Below are positions 25,491 through 37,516 of a DNA stretch of 64,000 nt, piece by piece. A program made the translations under genes and the position numbers. The notes under the pieces were generated by a model. The model had not been told where the DNA came from, did no database searches, and saw only the letters and a list, made by a program, of their open reading frames with translations. Every line of letters starts with the position of its first letter. Position 1 is the stretch's first letter. Source of the DNA: Alviniconcha marisindica (taxonomy: Eukaryota > Mollusca > Gastropoda > Provannidae); contig JABMCL010002018.1 of the NCBI GenBank assembly GCA_018857735.1, positions 816,001 to 880,000 on the forward strand. Direction: 5' to 3'.

Positions 25491-25983
25491 TCAATGTAAA
25501 CCACCATCCTGCCAGCCTGTAACTTAAGCACAGTACAGTTTATGCACAATCTGGTGTGGTTTAAACACAGTACTATGTATTTTATACACCATACCGTTTG
25601 ATTTGTACGGTCACAGTATGGTGTCTCATTAAAAAACCAGAGCTGTTGACCTTTGTGCCAAACACAAACAAGTTTCCCAAATCAGTTTTGATCAAACTCA
25701 AGTATAGTTTTTTGTTCTTAGATTGACTTATGTTTGTATTTGTTGAATTTATTATTTTGGTGTGGAACAGTTTTCAATAATGCTGTAATTATCCATGCAG
25801 GGCATTTTTCGCTGATGTCAAAAGCCCGTGTGTTGCGGATCTGGAATACGGGTGCGGTCAAGTGAATGTAAATATAATTCTTGATTTGTTACTGTCCTTC
25901 ATTTGACTGCGTGCCAGCTACTGTACATGACAAATTTGGCAACCAAATCTGTTTTTAACCTTCTTCTTTCTTTAAACAGAACG

Positions 25984-26262
25984 AGTGGCATTATTTTTTT
26001 TAAACAGAAACTTGTGGTATTTTGGGGGTGTTTGTAGATTAGCAGGACCTATTTACTTGGTGTGAAGTAAGGGACAGGCAGGTTTTAGATTTAAAGAAAG
26101 AAAAGAAAAAAAACGAGAAAAAAAATGGGCATTAGAGTGGCATTATTTTCTTTAAACAGAAACTTGTGGTATTTTTGGGGGTGTTTGTAGATTAGCAGGA
26201 CCTATTTACTTGGTGTGAAGTAAGGGACATGCAGGTTTTAGATTTAAAGAAGCGAAAAAAAA
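25984..26262 (+). repeat. Two-copy tandem duplication (about 148 bp spacing)
   Basis: Both units carry AGTGGCATTATTTTYTTTAA, CAGAAACTTGTGGTATTTTKG and GATTAGCAGGACCTATTTAC, nearly identical. Downstream of NECAB. Confidence 0.85.
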
Positions 26263-26421
26263 GATGAAAAAAACCCGAAGGAAAGGAATGCAGACTTGTT
26301 CTGTTTTAGATCTGCTGTGTAATGTCAAATTGTGTGATTGCAAATGTTGAGTTTGTGTGTGCTTTTTTAAATTTTGTTTTGTTGTCTGATTCTGGACCAC
26401 TGCTTATGAGCTTATTATATC

Positions 26422-26431
<10 letters not shown>

Positions 26432-26481
<50 letters not shown>
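26432..26481 (+). repeat. (AT)n microsatellite
   Basis: About 24 AT units downstream of NECAB. Confidence 0.95.
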
Positions 26482-26485
<4 letters not shown>

Positions 26486-26689
26486 CTTCACTTGTTTTAC
26501 CTCACTTACTTGTTGCCATGGTTCTCACCAAGGTTTTTTGTACTGTCTGCATAGCACAAAGTTATTGTGTCGTTCTGTGTTCATATTTATTATTATGCTG
26601 TTTAGAGTTGAATTAAACTGAATAATGCAGTACACCAACTGATGAACGATCACTCTGAAAAACATGTGAAATGAAGAGCTTATCAAAAA

Positions 26690-27235
26690 TTGGTCTTAAC
26701 TGGGGTGGTGTAACATGAGTGTAACTTTTCATGAGGGTGGTCTTATGAGGTTGGCTTTTCATGGGAGTGGGGTTGTGAGTGTAACTTTTCGTGACGGTGG
26801 TCTTATAATGTTGGCTTTTCATGGGGGTGGTAACATGAGTAACTTTTCATGAGAATGGTCTTGTAATAATGTTGGCTTTTCATGGGGGTGGTATCATGAG
26901 TTTAACTTTTCATGGGGGTGTTTGTAAGGTTAGCTCTTCATGGGGGTGGGGTTGTGAGTGTAACTTTTTATGGGGGTGCTCTTGTTGGCTTTTCATGGGG
27001 GTGGTATCGTGAGTGTAACCTTTCATGGGTGTGGTTTCATGGGTGTGTTATAAGGTTGGCTTTTCATGGGGGTGGTATCATGAGTGTAACTTTTCATGGG
27101 GTGTTCTTATAAGATTGGCATTTCATGGGGGGGTGGGGGGGGGGGCTTATTGTGCTGGTTTCATAGGGATGTCCTGGGGTGGCCTCATGAGGGTTGTCTG
27201 TCATGGGGGGGGGGGGGGGGGGGGGGGGGGTCATC
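26690..27235 (+). repeat. G/T-rich minisatellite ending in poly-G
   Basis: Irregular units with GTAACTTTTCATGAGGGTGG and GGTTGGCTTTTCATGGGGGT, ending with a G run at 27207-27230. Confidence 0.88.
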
Positions 27236-29080
27236 AGAGCTCCACTGTGTTTGCTGCTTGAGACAGCCTGGGCCGTGTTGCAACGTGTGAGGGCAGCCAC
27301 CAAGCTGTTTTCTCTTTTGAGCTTTCATCGGTGTTTTGTGATCTGGCCAGTGCTGAACAAATGCTGTTGGGCCAGGTACATGTGGCCGAGCTTCTGCTTG
27401 TATTTATACTGAGCCACAAAAATTCAGCGGTTAGTGCGCTGCGCTGGTAACCAGTGAAAACTGCGAAGTGGAGAGTGTAAAGAGACATTTTCGGGTCTTT
27501 TGAGTCCATTCTTGCCAGTGCCTATCTCGCCTTGGTGTGCACAGAAAGCACAACAGTTTGTTGCGCAGGTGAAACATCCCATGTCTACCTTTTTTGCAAG
27601 AGAAGGCCAGTAGGTGGGAAACGCATGGGTATTGCCTAACAGTAGCCAGAATAATCAGATGACTGTGGTTCCAGAGACAAAAAATTACAACAATGTGTGT
27701 GTTGGGTGGGGGTCGCTGATGATGACTGTGGCAATGGAAAAAAAGAAAGAACTTTTCTAAGAATATATTTTAACAACAAGAAGTGTGTGTGTGTGTTGGG
27801 GGGGGGGGGGGGGGGGGGACTGAATTTTCACAGGTTTTGTGCTGTCCTGTTAATATCAGTGTTCTTCTGATCCTTTTTGTGTCTTTGGATCGTGGGATCA
27901 GCATGTGTTAATAATGCTATTGCTGATTTAACTCCAGAATTATTATTAATTCAGCAGTAACGCATACATTGAAATACTGAGAATAACCCGTCATGCTTGA
28001 GTAATGTTAATGGTGATTGATCATTTATTGAATAGTATAATACTGATGCAACATGAAACAACACATCTGTTATTGCTAGTAAAAAACAAAAAAACAAAAA
28101 AACAAAAAACAGAAGAAAAATGGGGTTTGGGGCAGAGATGGAAAACTTTTGGAGAACAGAATCTCTGATGGAAAAAAAGGACAGTCATGGCAGCTTCAGA
28201 AGAGTGGACATACAATGTGCAATAGTCTTGTACTTGATAAGTCATAGCAGCTAGAAGAGTATGGAAATATAATGTACAATAGTCTTGTACTTTATAAAAC
28301 TGTGTTTATGTGTGTTTGCTTGCTGTCGGTTCTCGACCAGATATATACACAGTGTGTTTGTACGATTGCTGCTGACAGTTTTGAACTATGCACACTTTGA
28401 TGTGTGTGTTTGTAAGACTGATTACTGTGTGCAATAGAAATGACTTCCTTGCTCTTGCAAGAAATTTAGATAAAAATGTTTCTCTTTTCTTCCCCTCCAT
28501 TTTTTAAATATTTGCCTTACTGTTAATGTTAATTTATATTCACATTGATTGATCTGTATCTGCTTATGTTTTTATAAGCAGTGGACTGTCCAAAAAAAGT
28601 CCCATGAGATCAATGCCTGTGCTTGGCAGAGAGATTTGGTGCTGGTGCTGGAAAGAATTTTAGAAAGAGGACAATCTTAACCAAAAAAACAGAACAAAAA
28701 AACAGAGAGAGAGATTAGAAGCGGAAGGGTGCAGTTGTGACAACTGTGTGAGCACAACTGAAGGACACTGAATGTTGCCTATTCGTCAGTACTGTGATTA
28801 CAGCTGATTGCCTTCCACTTTATCATTGGTAGTTTCGGCAGCAAAGAGTTAAACACAGGTTGCTTGTGTAGTATGTTTTGTTTCATGTTTGCGTAGGGAC
28901 TGGTTTTGCGGATTGGCTTGAGGAAGGGTTTATATAATTGTGAGAGTTTTGAAATGTGACTGTGCTTGTCTTGAGGTGACCCTGTGCAGTTGACTGGACG
29001 TTACAATCCAGTTACTGAGGAACTGTCATGAGGGTACTGCGTGTCTAATTTTTATAGCCTTGAGGGCAAGAAGAAAAAAA

Positions 29081-29386
29081 TCTGAAACAAGAATGACTGC
29101 TAGCATTCTAAAACAAGATCCGAACACATAAAAGGTTCAGAAGAACCCTATTATTTTATTAGGACAAAAACACAACCTGCAAATTTTCGGGACATGAAAA
29201 ACAAACATAGCTCAACCCCAAAACAGGTAAGTGATTTAGCTTTTTTATTTCATTTTTCATTGTTTAACTGTTGTTTAAGTGTCATTTTGTAGCTTGACAA
29301 AGGGGATTACACAGAAAATTTGCAGATGGAGTTTTTGTCCTAATAAATAGTGTTTTTTTTAACCTTTTGTGTTTGGATCTTGAGGA
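29081..29386. mobile_element. MITE with AAAGGTTC/TTATTAGGAC inverted arms, copy 2
   Basis: The left arm (TCTGAAACAAGAATGACTGC, then AAGATCCGAACACATAAAAGG and TTATTAGGACAAAA) pairs with the right arm at 29316-29386 (TTTTGTCCTAATAAATAGTG to TTTGGATCTTG). The outermost 30 bases of the left arm are missing on the right. Confidence 0.75.
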
Positions 29387-29389
29387 CAA

Positions 29390-29675
29390 GGCTAGGCTAG
29401 GCTGCTAACATCAACTTGCCTATGCAGGCTGCCTTGCTAACATCAACTTGCCTATGCAGGCTGCCTTGCTAACATCAACTTGCCTATGCAGGCTGCCTTG
29501 CTAACATCAACTTGACTATGGTAGGCTGCCTTGCTAACATCAACTTGCCTATGCAGGCTGCCTTGTAGGCATGCCTTGCTAACATCAACTTGCCTATGCA
29601 GGCTGCCTTGCTAACATCAACTTGACTATGGTAGGCTGCCTTGCTAACATCAACTTGCCTATGGTAGGCTACCTT
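29390..29675 (+). repeat. 32-37-bp minisatellite
   Basis: About eight units of CTTGCTAACATCAACTTGCC and TATGCAGGCTGC. Confidence 0.9.
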
Positions 29676-30164
29676 CCAGTCGCCAGTGTGTGTTTGTGGC
29701 TGCAAAATAGTTCAAGCTGAACATGCATTTTAGGAATGCATTTAGTCCCATGTTCATACAGACAAGGCTGCCTTCCTGCTGCTAATCATTATACTCCTGG
29801 TGACATGGTTTATGCCATCAGGAGTGCATTTTGTCTCACATTAACATGAATGCATTTAGTCCCACATACTCAGCGCTCTAGCTGTCAGTCCTGCTGGTCA
29901 CTTTACAAAGTAGTTGTGACTGGACATGCAGCAGCAGCTGCCTCACCTGGTGGTGGTGGCCACGCTCTAGTCGACCGAGTCAGCAGGTTCTGTGCATCTT
30001 TGATTCCTAATTGTCTCCCAACACATGCTCCTGGTGCTTGTACCGTCACCATTATAACTGTAAGGCATTGGTGTATAAAATGCAGTTACTCCTTTACTAA
30101 GCTGGGCAGTTGTACTATCCTGGCCTGGCCTTGTACCTTGTACCACTCTCTCGTCATTTTACTG

Positions 30165-30400
30165 TGCTGTCAAATATGGTGTGATCATATTTGCATGTCT
30201 AGAGGTTACTCTGCTGTAAAATATGGTGCGATCATATTTGCATGTCAAGAGAGTTACTCTACTGTAAAATATGGTGCAATCATATTTGCATGTCTAGAGG
30301 GTTACTCTACTGTAAAATATGGTGTGATCATATTTGCATGTCTAGAGGGTTACTGTAAAATATGGTGTGATCATATTTGCATGTCTAGAGGATGTTTTAT
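30165..30400 (+). repeat. 47-bp minisatellite, five units
   Basis: Units contain TGTAAAATATGGTGTGATCA and TATTTGCATGTCTAGAGG. ATTTGCAT (octamer-like) recurs in each unit; any regulatory meaning is speculative. Confidence 0.9.
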
Positions 30401-32130
30401 GCAGTAATATGTATATTATATATACAAGTATACAGCACTTTTGTCTGACAAATGGTAAATGTGATTTTTTGTTTAGGCTAATGTTTAGACTTACAGTTAT
30501 ACCAGCCGTTTTTGATGATCAAATGCAAGTTTTATATAGAGATCAGAGGAAGCCCATTGACTCTGTGAGTCTTGGCCAAAATCTTAACATTGCGATTTTC
30601 TTGGATGCTCTAAATGCCATCAGCATCATCTTGCATGATTGTAGAACATATTGGGCTTTGCCCAGTTGCGCTGCTCTTAGGGAATGAAGGTAAGAGCAGT
30701 AAGTGTTACACAGTTAGGCTGTATGTCATTAATTGTTTTATGTGTAATTCGTTTTGTGTGTTATGTTTACCATGTTCTCTAGTGAGACCTTTGTGCATTC
30801 CACTTTGAATGCTTTTCCCAGGTTCAGTGACCTTGACCCAGTTTTTAAGGTGGCAGATGATCTGAAAATGTAGTAATGTTTTTCTGTTTTCAGTGCAGTT
30901 CCCCCAAAGTCTCTATAGATGATTTTGTATAATTGTCCCATTTTCTCCATAACATGTAAAAGTAATGAAAATATAGTATCACACAAATGGATGTTTTCCG
31001 CCAGTTTCTGACAGTGCGTGTGTTGTTTTGTACATTATGTTCATATCATTTAGTGAAAACTGGTTCCTTACAGAACAAACTTGGAATATTAAAACATAAC
31101 CACCCATTCTTCAATTAAGCCTGAACTGTTAATTTAAACACCCGAGAGTGTTAAAGCGCACAAAAAGAAAACATTATATACTGCAAGTTGGTCATTTCAC
31201 TCACACAAGAATGTTAAGGAGTGCACACAAACATTTTCTTTCATGCAAGCCAGAAATAATGAAAATAGCACAACAGTTTATTGTATTTAAAGAACTAAAC
31301 AATTTACAGCTAATACATATAATCAGACAATAAAAACTTCTTTTTGTGATTTGTTTTTACAACTTAGTTGTATTGGTTCTCCAAGCATAATTGAAGATGT
31401 TCAGAATTTACACCAGGCAAACCAAAAAAATCACAGTAATTAACACTGAAACATCTCACAAATATGTCAGCAAGTCAGGTGTAAGTGGAACAGACAGGTG
31501 TATGATTTTAAACAAAAAAAGCAGCAACATAAGATACAAGTCCAGTACGATAAGTGACAAAACCTGCAGGGGACAAACATTTTAAAAAGTATTACATCAA
31601 AAAGTGCACAATAACAGCCATATTTCTCAGGCTCTAAGATGTTAAACCAAAGTTCATTTAAGCCACTGTCATGTGCATCAATTCTAAAAACAACGGGAAG
31701 AAACCTGAATACAACCTCAGGCCGATACCATGGTCATGGTCAAGCCATTGTAACAGGAGAACAAAACCAAAGACAAATGTTGGCCATAAACAAAGACAGT
31801 GCGCAAATCTGCAGGCTTCATTATTTTGCTCTATCAATATTTATACAAGTGAAATATTTTTTGGCTTCAGATTTGAGCTCCAAAGGGCACAGCCATGTTG
31901 GTTTGCTTTTTACCGCTGGAGCTGGCTCATTACAAATTTTTTAAATTTGCCACACGTTCCAGCCTTGCTTACAGAAACGGCTAACTCAGAAAACGGGAGT
32001 CTATATCCTACAGTATAATAATGCAATGTCACAAGCAGCCAGAGTTTTGCATAACACTTCTGTGGCTGCCTGTCTTATCAGCCTCCTGTACTAGCTCATA
32101 ATGAACACACCACACCAATGCTAGCTTTAA

Positions 32131-32327
32131 CCCCTTCACTGCCCCAACCTGTAAAATTTCTGGGCTGAAAGTGCCCACACATGCCTACAAACAGAATGTC
32201 TTTCCAATCCTGTAACATATAGTTCTGCTTTCACTACTATGCATTTTGATGCAAAATCTTTTCACACACTAATGTGAAGGAGGCAAACAATGTTTTAATG
32301 ATGTGTTGGTTCAGGGCAGTGAAACAC
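32131..32327. mobile_element. Short TTAA-flanked MITE, copy 1
   Basis: TTAA flanks 32127-32130 and 32328-32331. The ends are CCCCTTCACTGCCC and GGGCAGTGAAACAC; the inner ten bases pair perfectly, the outer four have diverged. The interior resembles the copy at 61688 (CTGTAAAATTT, GCATTTTGATG, CTTTTCACA). Confidence 0.75.
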
Positions 32328-33067
32328 TTAAGTTTAAAGATACACTGTTCTTTTTTTTAAATCTGTTTTCTTCTAGACATTAATAGTTTTTTCTAATCAA
32401 AGAGTGACAAGTTTTGGATGATCCCATTCTAAAGCCATCAGAATATTTGGTTATCACCATGGGCATGCACTGTGCCAATACAAATCCAGCCTACTGAGTA
32501 ATAGTCTATAGATTTCAAGCCCTTAAATTTTTTCTGCTCAGGGGAGGTAACTGATCCAAAAGGCATCTTTGAACATATGGGGATGCTTTTGGCACAGACT
32601 CAATCTTCACCATAGTTATGTGTTGCGAGTACAGGTTGGTCTTTTTACATTTTAGAATATGTTTATTTCCTTCTTCTACATGTATTTTATAAAGTTCAAT
32701 GCAATATTTGTGTATTGTAAAACATGTAATGATGTATATATGCAGCCATGTGTTTAATTTTTCATACAGGATATCTGAAAAGCATTTTGGATGAAGCACC
32801 TGGTGCTATTTAACTTTGGGTGAAACACCTAGGACTTAACTTTTGGCGAAACATCTAATCTTACTTACTTTAGGTGATTGGGTGAGACACCTAGTATTGA
32901 CTAAACTTTGGGTGAAACACTAACACTTCTTTTTAACTCTAGGCCTGGTATTGTAAGTTAAACAGTTAAAGCACTCACTTAACTTTGGATGAAACATCTG
33001 GAAGAGGGATTTGCTGTTCACTATCTCTCAAATCTGAATCAACAAGGGAGGATTAGCGCACAAACGA

Positions 33068-33252
33068 TGTCACACACATACAACAACAAAGACCCGAGTT
33101 TTGCCTACGGTAACTTACCTGGCATGCTAGTAAATACAAGGTACATAAATTCCATCGAGGTACATCAGGTTGAGTTTTTGTACCTTGTCTTATATTTCCT
33201 CGCATGCCAGGTGAGAGTAACCTTAGGCGACTCAGGTCTTTGTTGTGTGACG
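33068..33252. mobile_element. Hairpin MITE with long imperfect arms
   Basis: The left arm starts near GTCACACA, passes CAACAAAGACC and ACCTGGCATGC and ends near AAATACAAGGTAC; the right arm is its imperfect inverse (GTACCTTGT, GCATGCCAGGT, GGTCTTTGTTGTGTGAC). Arms are about 85-90 bp. A fragment of the same family is at 14575-14632. Confidence 0.8.
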
Positions 33253-34888
33253 CCTTTCGACCATGAATTAACTCCCTTGTTTGTTGACTGCACGGGCGCT
33301 CTGGCCCTCATTCTGTTTCCGACTGTGCCTCTAAAATCTGGTCAGTGTTAAACGTGACGATTTCCCTAGCAAGACTACAGACACAAAAAGGGCCCGCCGC
33401 TTGCTGACACTGAACTCTCTTTAATCGAGGAACTTTCTCTGATCTTGGAGCAAACCCACATACATGTGTTATTTGTGGTGTGATACAGCCAAAACAAAAT
33501 ATGCAAACAAACAAAACAAAAAGAAAGGCATCTCTGACAATCTCCACCAAATTCCCTTTCTGCAAAGGAAGTGGGTGAAGGATCAGACTAAAAATCTAAG
33601 CATTTTCCAGGCAAAATTCAGGACAACCACAACAAGCAATCAGTTTCGACTTGCACTTTTCCTCCGCACCTATGCACAAACCCCACGCTCGGTGAAAGCA
33701 GTGCATCTCTGGGCACTTTCCCAAAGCCTGACAAATGCACCAATTTTCATCTTTTGAGTCTGGACAGCCGAGTCTGCTCCATACCCACAAAGTCTGATAA
33801 TTCCATTATCAGCTGTATCATCTGTCTTTTCCATCTTGATGTATATTGTGTAGGTGTGGTACGTCGACAGAACCCTACCTAGGGTATAAGGTCAACTGTC
33901 GTGCTGTCTTCTGCAGGTCATTTTGGTTGAGAGGTTTTTATATTGTTTAACCTCAGCATTGTCCTCCTGCACAAAGACCTTGTGACACAGTTCAGAATTT
34001 CTGTGAAGTGAGATGAGCCCCGCTGCATAGCCTTGAAGCTGAATGGTCCGTCCCATCATGCTAAAAAAAAAAACTGTCTTGCACGTGAATGCAGTCTGTC
34101 CAGATCACAGCTCTGGAGTCTGTTGCAAGCGATGGAAAGTACACAATCACAAGCCCGTCATTTGAGTTGGGCCAGCCCTGAGCGGGGTTGCTGCCTCATT
34201 TAAGGTGTCAAGTGTCTCTTGTCACAAATCCACCAAAGCAATTCTCCCGACTGACCCAGACTGGGTCAACGTCTATGTCCCTCCAGCGTACCCAGTCATG
34301 AACCTCCAGCGTGCACGGTCATGTCACAATGTGCAAGCCTCAGCTGGCTGATGCGTGCATCCCTGCACGTACAACTCAACAACCACTGGCCATTTCCATC
34401 CCACAGATGAGAAGGTGTACACACATTTTCAGCTGCAAAGGTTGTAGCCCTCCAAACAGTCTCTCTGATGACTACGGCAGGTGATGAAGAGTAAATCCTA
34501 AGGACAAGAGGAAAGGCTCCCTGCCTCGTTAAAAACATCAGCGTAAATAATCAAATAGGTGATAAATAGGTGGCTAAAGCACACTGTAAAAAAGGTTAGG
34601 TGTGACACAGGTGAAGTGTAGAAACAAAGTCCAACCAAATACAGCCATATATATATACAGGTACATGTGTAGGAAGCAGTTGCCAAAGAAGGTGCTCCTT
34701 GCTGCCTCGGCATTTCAATACAGTATTTTCCACAAATGGAGAACACCTAAGTCACAATATGTACATCACAACTGCTCCCTCGCTCACAATGAAATGAATT
34801 CATTTCGATCATGCGAAGAGAAAAAAAAGAGAAGAAAAATTTAACTATGCGGCATACTTGCTGAGTAAAGCCTGTTCTGGTTGGCAAG

Positions 34889-34915
34889 GGGGGGGGGGGG
34901 GGGGGGGGGGGGGGG
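34889..34915 (+). repeat. Poly-G run (27 nt)
   Basis: The longest of at least a dozen poly-G tracts on this strand; others near 9441, 10740, 11021, 13729, 15224, 16745, 21908, 27207, 27799, 36670 and 37346. Confidence 0.95.
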
Positions 34916-35634
34916 ATTTATTTCTGTACTGATTTCTGCCTATTTCTTCACAATGAGAGGAATACAGTGTCCTTAGCGTTAGAGCAAACTTCCATACATG
35001 TACTTCCCCTTTTGTAATGTTCAAGTCCTACAACGTGTTTATCTTTGACAAACAACTATTTTCATTTCTGTTACTCATGAACAAGCAGCAAATCCTTAAA
35101 GAAAAACCACCCCAAAAAACGTCTGAACAACAACAAAAATGACAGTGAATCTATCATAATCCACTGACTCCCTCAAAGCCAAAGGCTTAGTATAACATTT
35201 TGTCCAATCAACCGACTTGGGTATTCACCACAAGGAACCACAGTACCTAATGCAGTCCCATAAAAGAGTCAAAGTAAAAGGCTATACATTTAGTCTGATC
35301 AGCTGCCTTTCCTGAACAGCAATTATCAGTGGACAACAGGAACTGGACAGTTCTGCTGTCAATGGACAAGACATGGGTGTGTCTATGTACAGCATGAGTG
35401 CGCAACAGGTTTGAATGAGAGTCCAGCAGAAGTGTTTACACATCACCTGGCATGCAAGGCTAAAGGCTGGAGCACGCACAGGTGACAAGCCATGCCACAG
35501 ACTTCACGTCAGTAGTACTGTGGCTTAACTGTAACACAGCACCCTCACAAGTGACAGTGCTCAAGTGACAGGCATTTGGCAACTGTGACCAATAACTTCA
35601 CACTTATCTTCCCAGCCCTGCCTCATTGCCATGG

Positions 35635-35822
35635 CAACTCTCCCAGTCACAGTCTACAAGGAGACTGTCCCAGTCACAGTCTACAAGGAGACTGTCCCAG
35701 TCACAGTCTACAAGGAGCCTGTCCCAGTCTACAAGGAGACTGTCCCAGTCATAATCTACATGGAGACTCTCCCAGTCATAATCTACAGGGAGACTCTCCC
35801 AGTCATAATATACATGGAGAAG
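35635..35822 (+). repeat. 27-bp minisatellite
   Basis: Six to seven units of CCCAGTCACAGTCTACAAGG and AGACTGT, later variants with CATAATCTACAT. Confidence 0.9.
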
Positions 35823-37497
35823 TGTCTTTTCACTGATTTCTCAGTTTCAATACAAATTGACAGTTCTCGCCATTTCCGAAGTGCAGAGCTGCATGCAGTC
35901 TGCCCCTGTGTAAACCTGTCTCGACTGTTGTCTGTGCTGTGACTGGCTGCAACAGCGCCTCACGCCACACAAAATAAAACTGGTCCTAGCCTCTCCACAT
36001 GCATAGCCTGCAGCTGCACCACAGCCAATCAATCACACATGGCACGACTCTGACCATGCACATGGAGCCACTCCACAACACCCCAATGCTTTACTGATGC
36101 ATGGCTTGTGGCTGCGGTGTGTCGCCGATGTCTGTGGTAGGTAGCCTGAAGTGGTTTATAGGACACGTCACACACTTATAAATCCCATCTAAACACTCGG
36201 AAGAGTGCGCGTGGAGAACTGCATTCAAGGCAGCCAGTGAACGCAGGCATCATTCTATTTTGATTTTCCTCAAACAAAATAATCTCTTATGTCTTACACT
36301 GTTACAAGGGAAACACTGACAGTGTATTTTGTGAGAGGGAACAGCAGACTTTGATCTTTTGTTTTGTTCTCTTTGCCACTGAACATCCACCCCCAGTCTC
36401 CATAAGCTGCCAAACCAACGCAGCCTATGAAAGAATAAAAGTAAATCTGGTCCCCCTAAAAAAATATAAGGTTGACAAAAAAATATATCTGGTTCCAACA
36501 AAGGAATCATCTGGCTAAAATCTGTTAGTCCCTAGTCAAGTTTCATCCCATAGGAAATACATGTAACTTGTAAGCTAAAAGGTTGGACAAATAAAAATTC
36601 CCACGAAGAACTGGAGGACGTAATTATCATATGATGTCCAGGGTACTAAGACAACATGACAAGTGCTGTTGGGGGGGGGGGGGGGGGGGGGGGCCAGACA
36701 GCAAACTGACAGAAGAACTTGTGTACAAGCAAAGTATGTATTGCAGTGCTGACCAGAGGTAAGCCGTCACAATGAGTACAAAAAGACGATGTAAGCAGTC
36801 ACAATGAGTACAAAAAGACGATGTAAGCAGTCACAATGAGTACAAAAAGACGAAAAAACAAACAAACACACAGACACTATGTCACAGCATGGCTTTTTAC
36901 AGTGCTGCAAACAGCAAAGTTCACTACCTAACACAGGGAAATGGTACAGCTTACAATTCAGATCTTTAGGTGAGCACAGTTGTTTGCTAATGCATGTACA
37001 ATGAGACAACTGGGGAAGTCTGCATGGATTAATGACAAAACCAGTTGTATACAACTATATACATATATATGTATATCAACAATACAAATATGAATGAACA
37101 TTGACAACCGTCTCAAAACCGAGACCATACATCAATACATAATCCTGCACAAATATACATATTCTCCCAATACTGTTTTGCGAGATGATTATACTGCTCT
37201 ATTGACGATGGTCAAGCGCACAAAAACCTAAGCTGCTCAGAGTTGTGAGAAAGTTGAAAATCTTACAAATCATAAAATGAAGTCAGAATGGCTATACGCA
37301 ATGCTGGCATATACACAGGAGATCGACAAAAACAAAAACAAAAGTTGGGGGGGGGGGGGGGATCAAGACGTGATGGGTAACATGAGTGGCTGTGACAGAT
37401 GTTCCACTGCTGTACATCCAGGTGGAGCAACAACTGATGTGCGGATGACCTTCAGCTGCCACTGGTAAAGGACCACAAGGTCAGGGGAAGGCACTTC

Positions 37498-37516
37498 TTA
37501 CATGTCATCATCATAT
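37498..37516 (-). CDS. MAF1: MAF1 exon 7 (terminal)
   Basis: After the strong acceptor TCTGTTCCAG, phase 2 reading gives Q-YDDDM and TAA (37500-37498). The exon adds only six residues but fits the acidic tail. Confidence 0.75.

Larger units (their letters stand above)
24701..31000. other. Repeat-rich region between the convergent genes, part 1
   Basis: Apart from the arrays and MITEs listed separately, I see no coding exon. ORF 30367-30687 (ending IILHDCRTYWALPSCAALRE) is not recognised; part of it (TTAACATTGCGATTTTCTTGG) resembles dispersed sequence near 14391 and 62546 and is probably repeat-derived. Confidence 0.4.
31001..37497 (-). other. Probable MAF1 3' UTR and downstream region
   Basis: 6.5 kb without a coding-like ORF. 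Potential minus-strand AATAAA signals are seen near 31277 and elsewhere, so the MAF1 transcript end cannot be placed. It contains the 32131 and 33068 MITEs, the 35635 minisatellite and three poly-G runs. Near 36773-36850 three units of GTACAAAAAGACGATGTAAG occur in tandem. Confidence 0.35.

Noticed and set aside
30150..30400. Regularly spaced 47-bp units resembling a CRISPR array
   Set aside because: The whole unit repeats, without distinct spacers, in a eukaryotic genome; it is a minisatellite.
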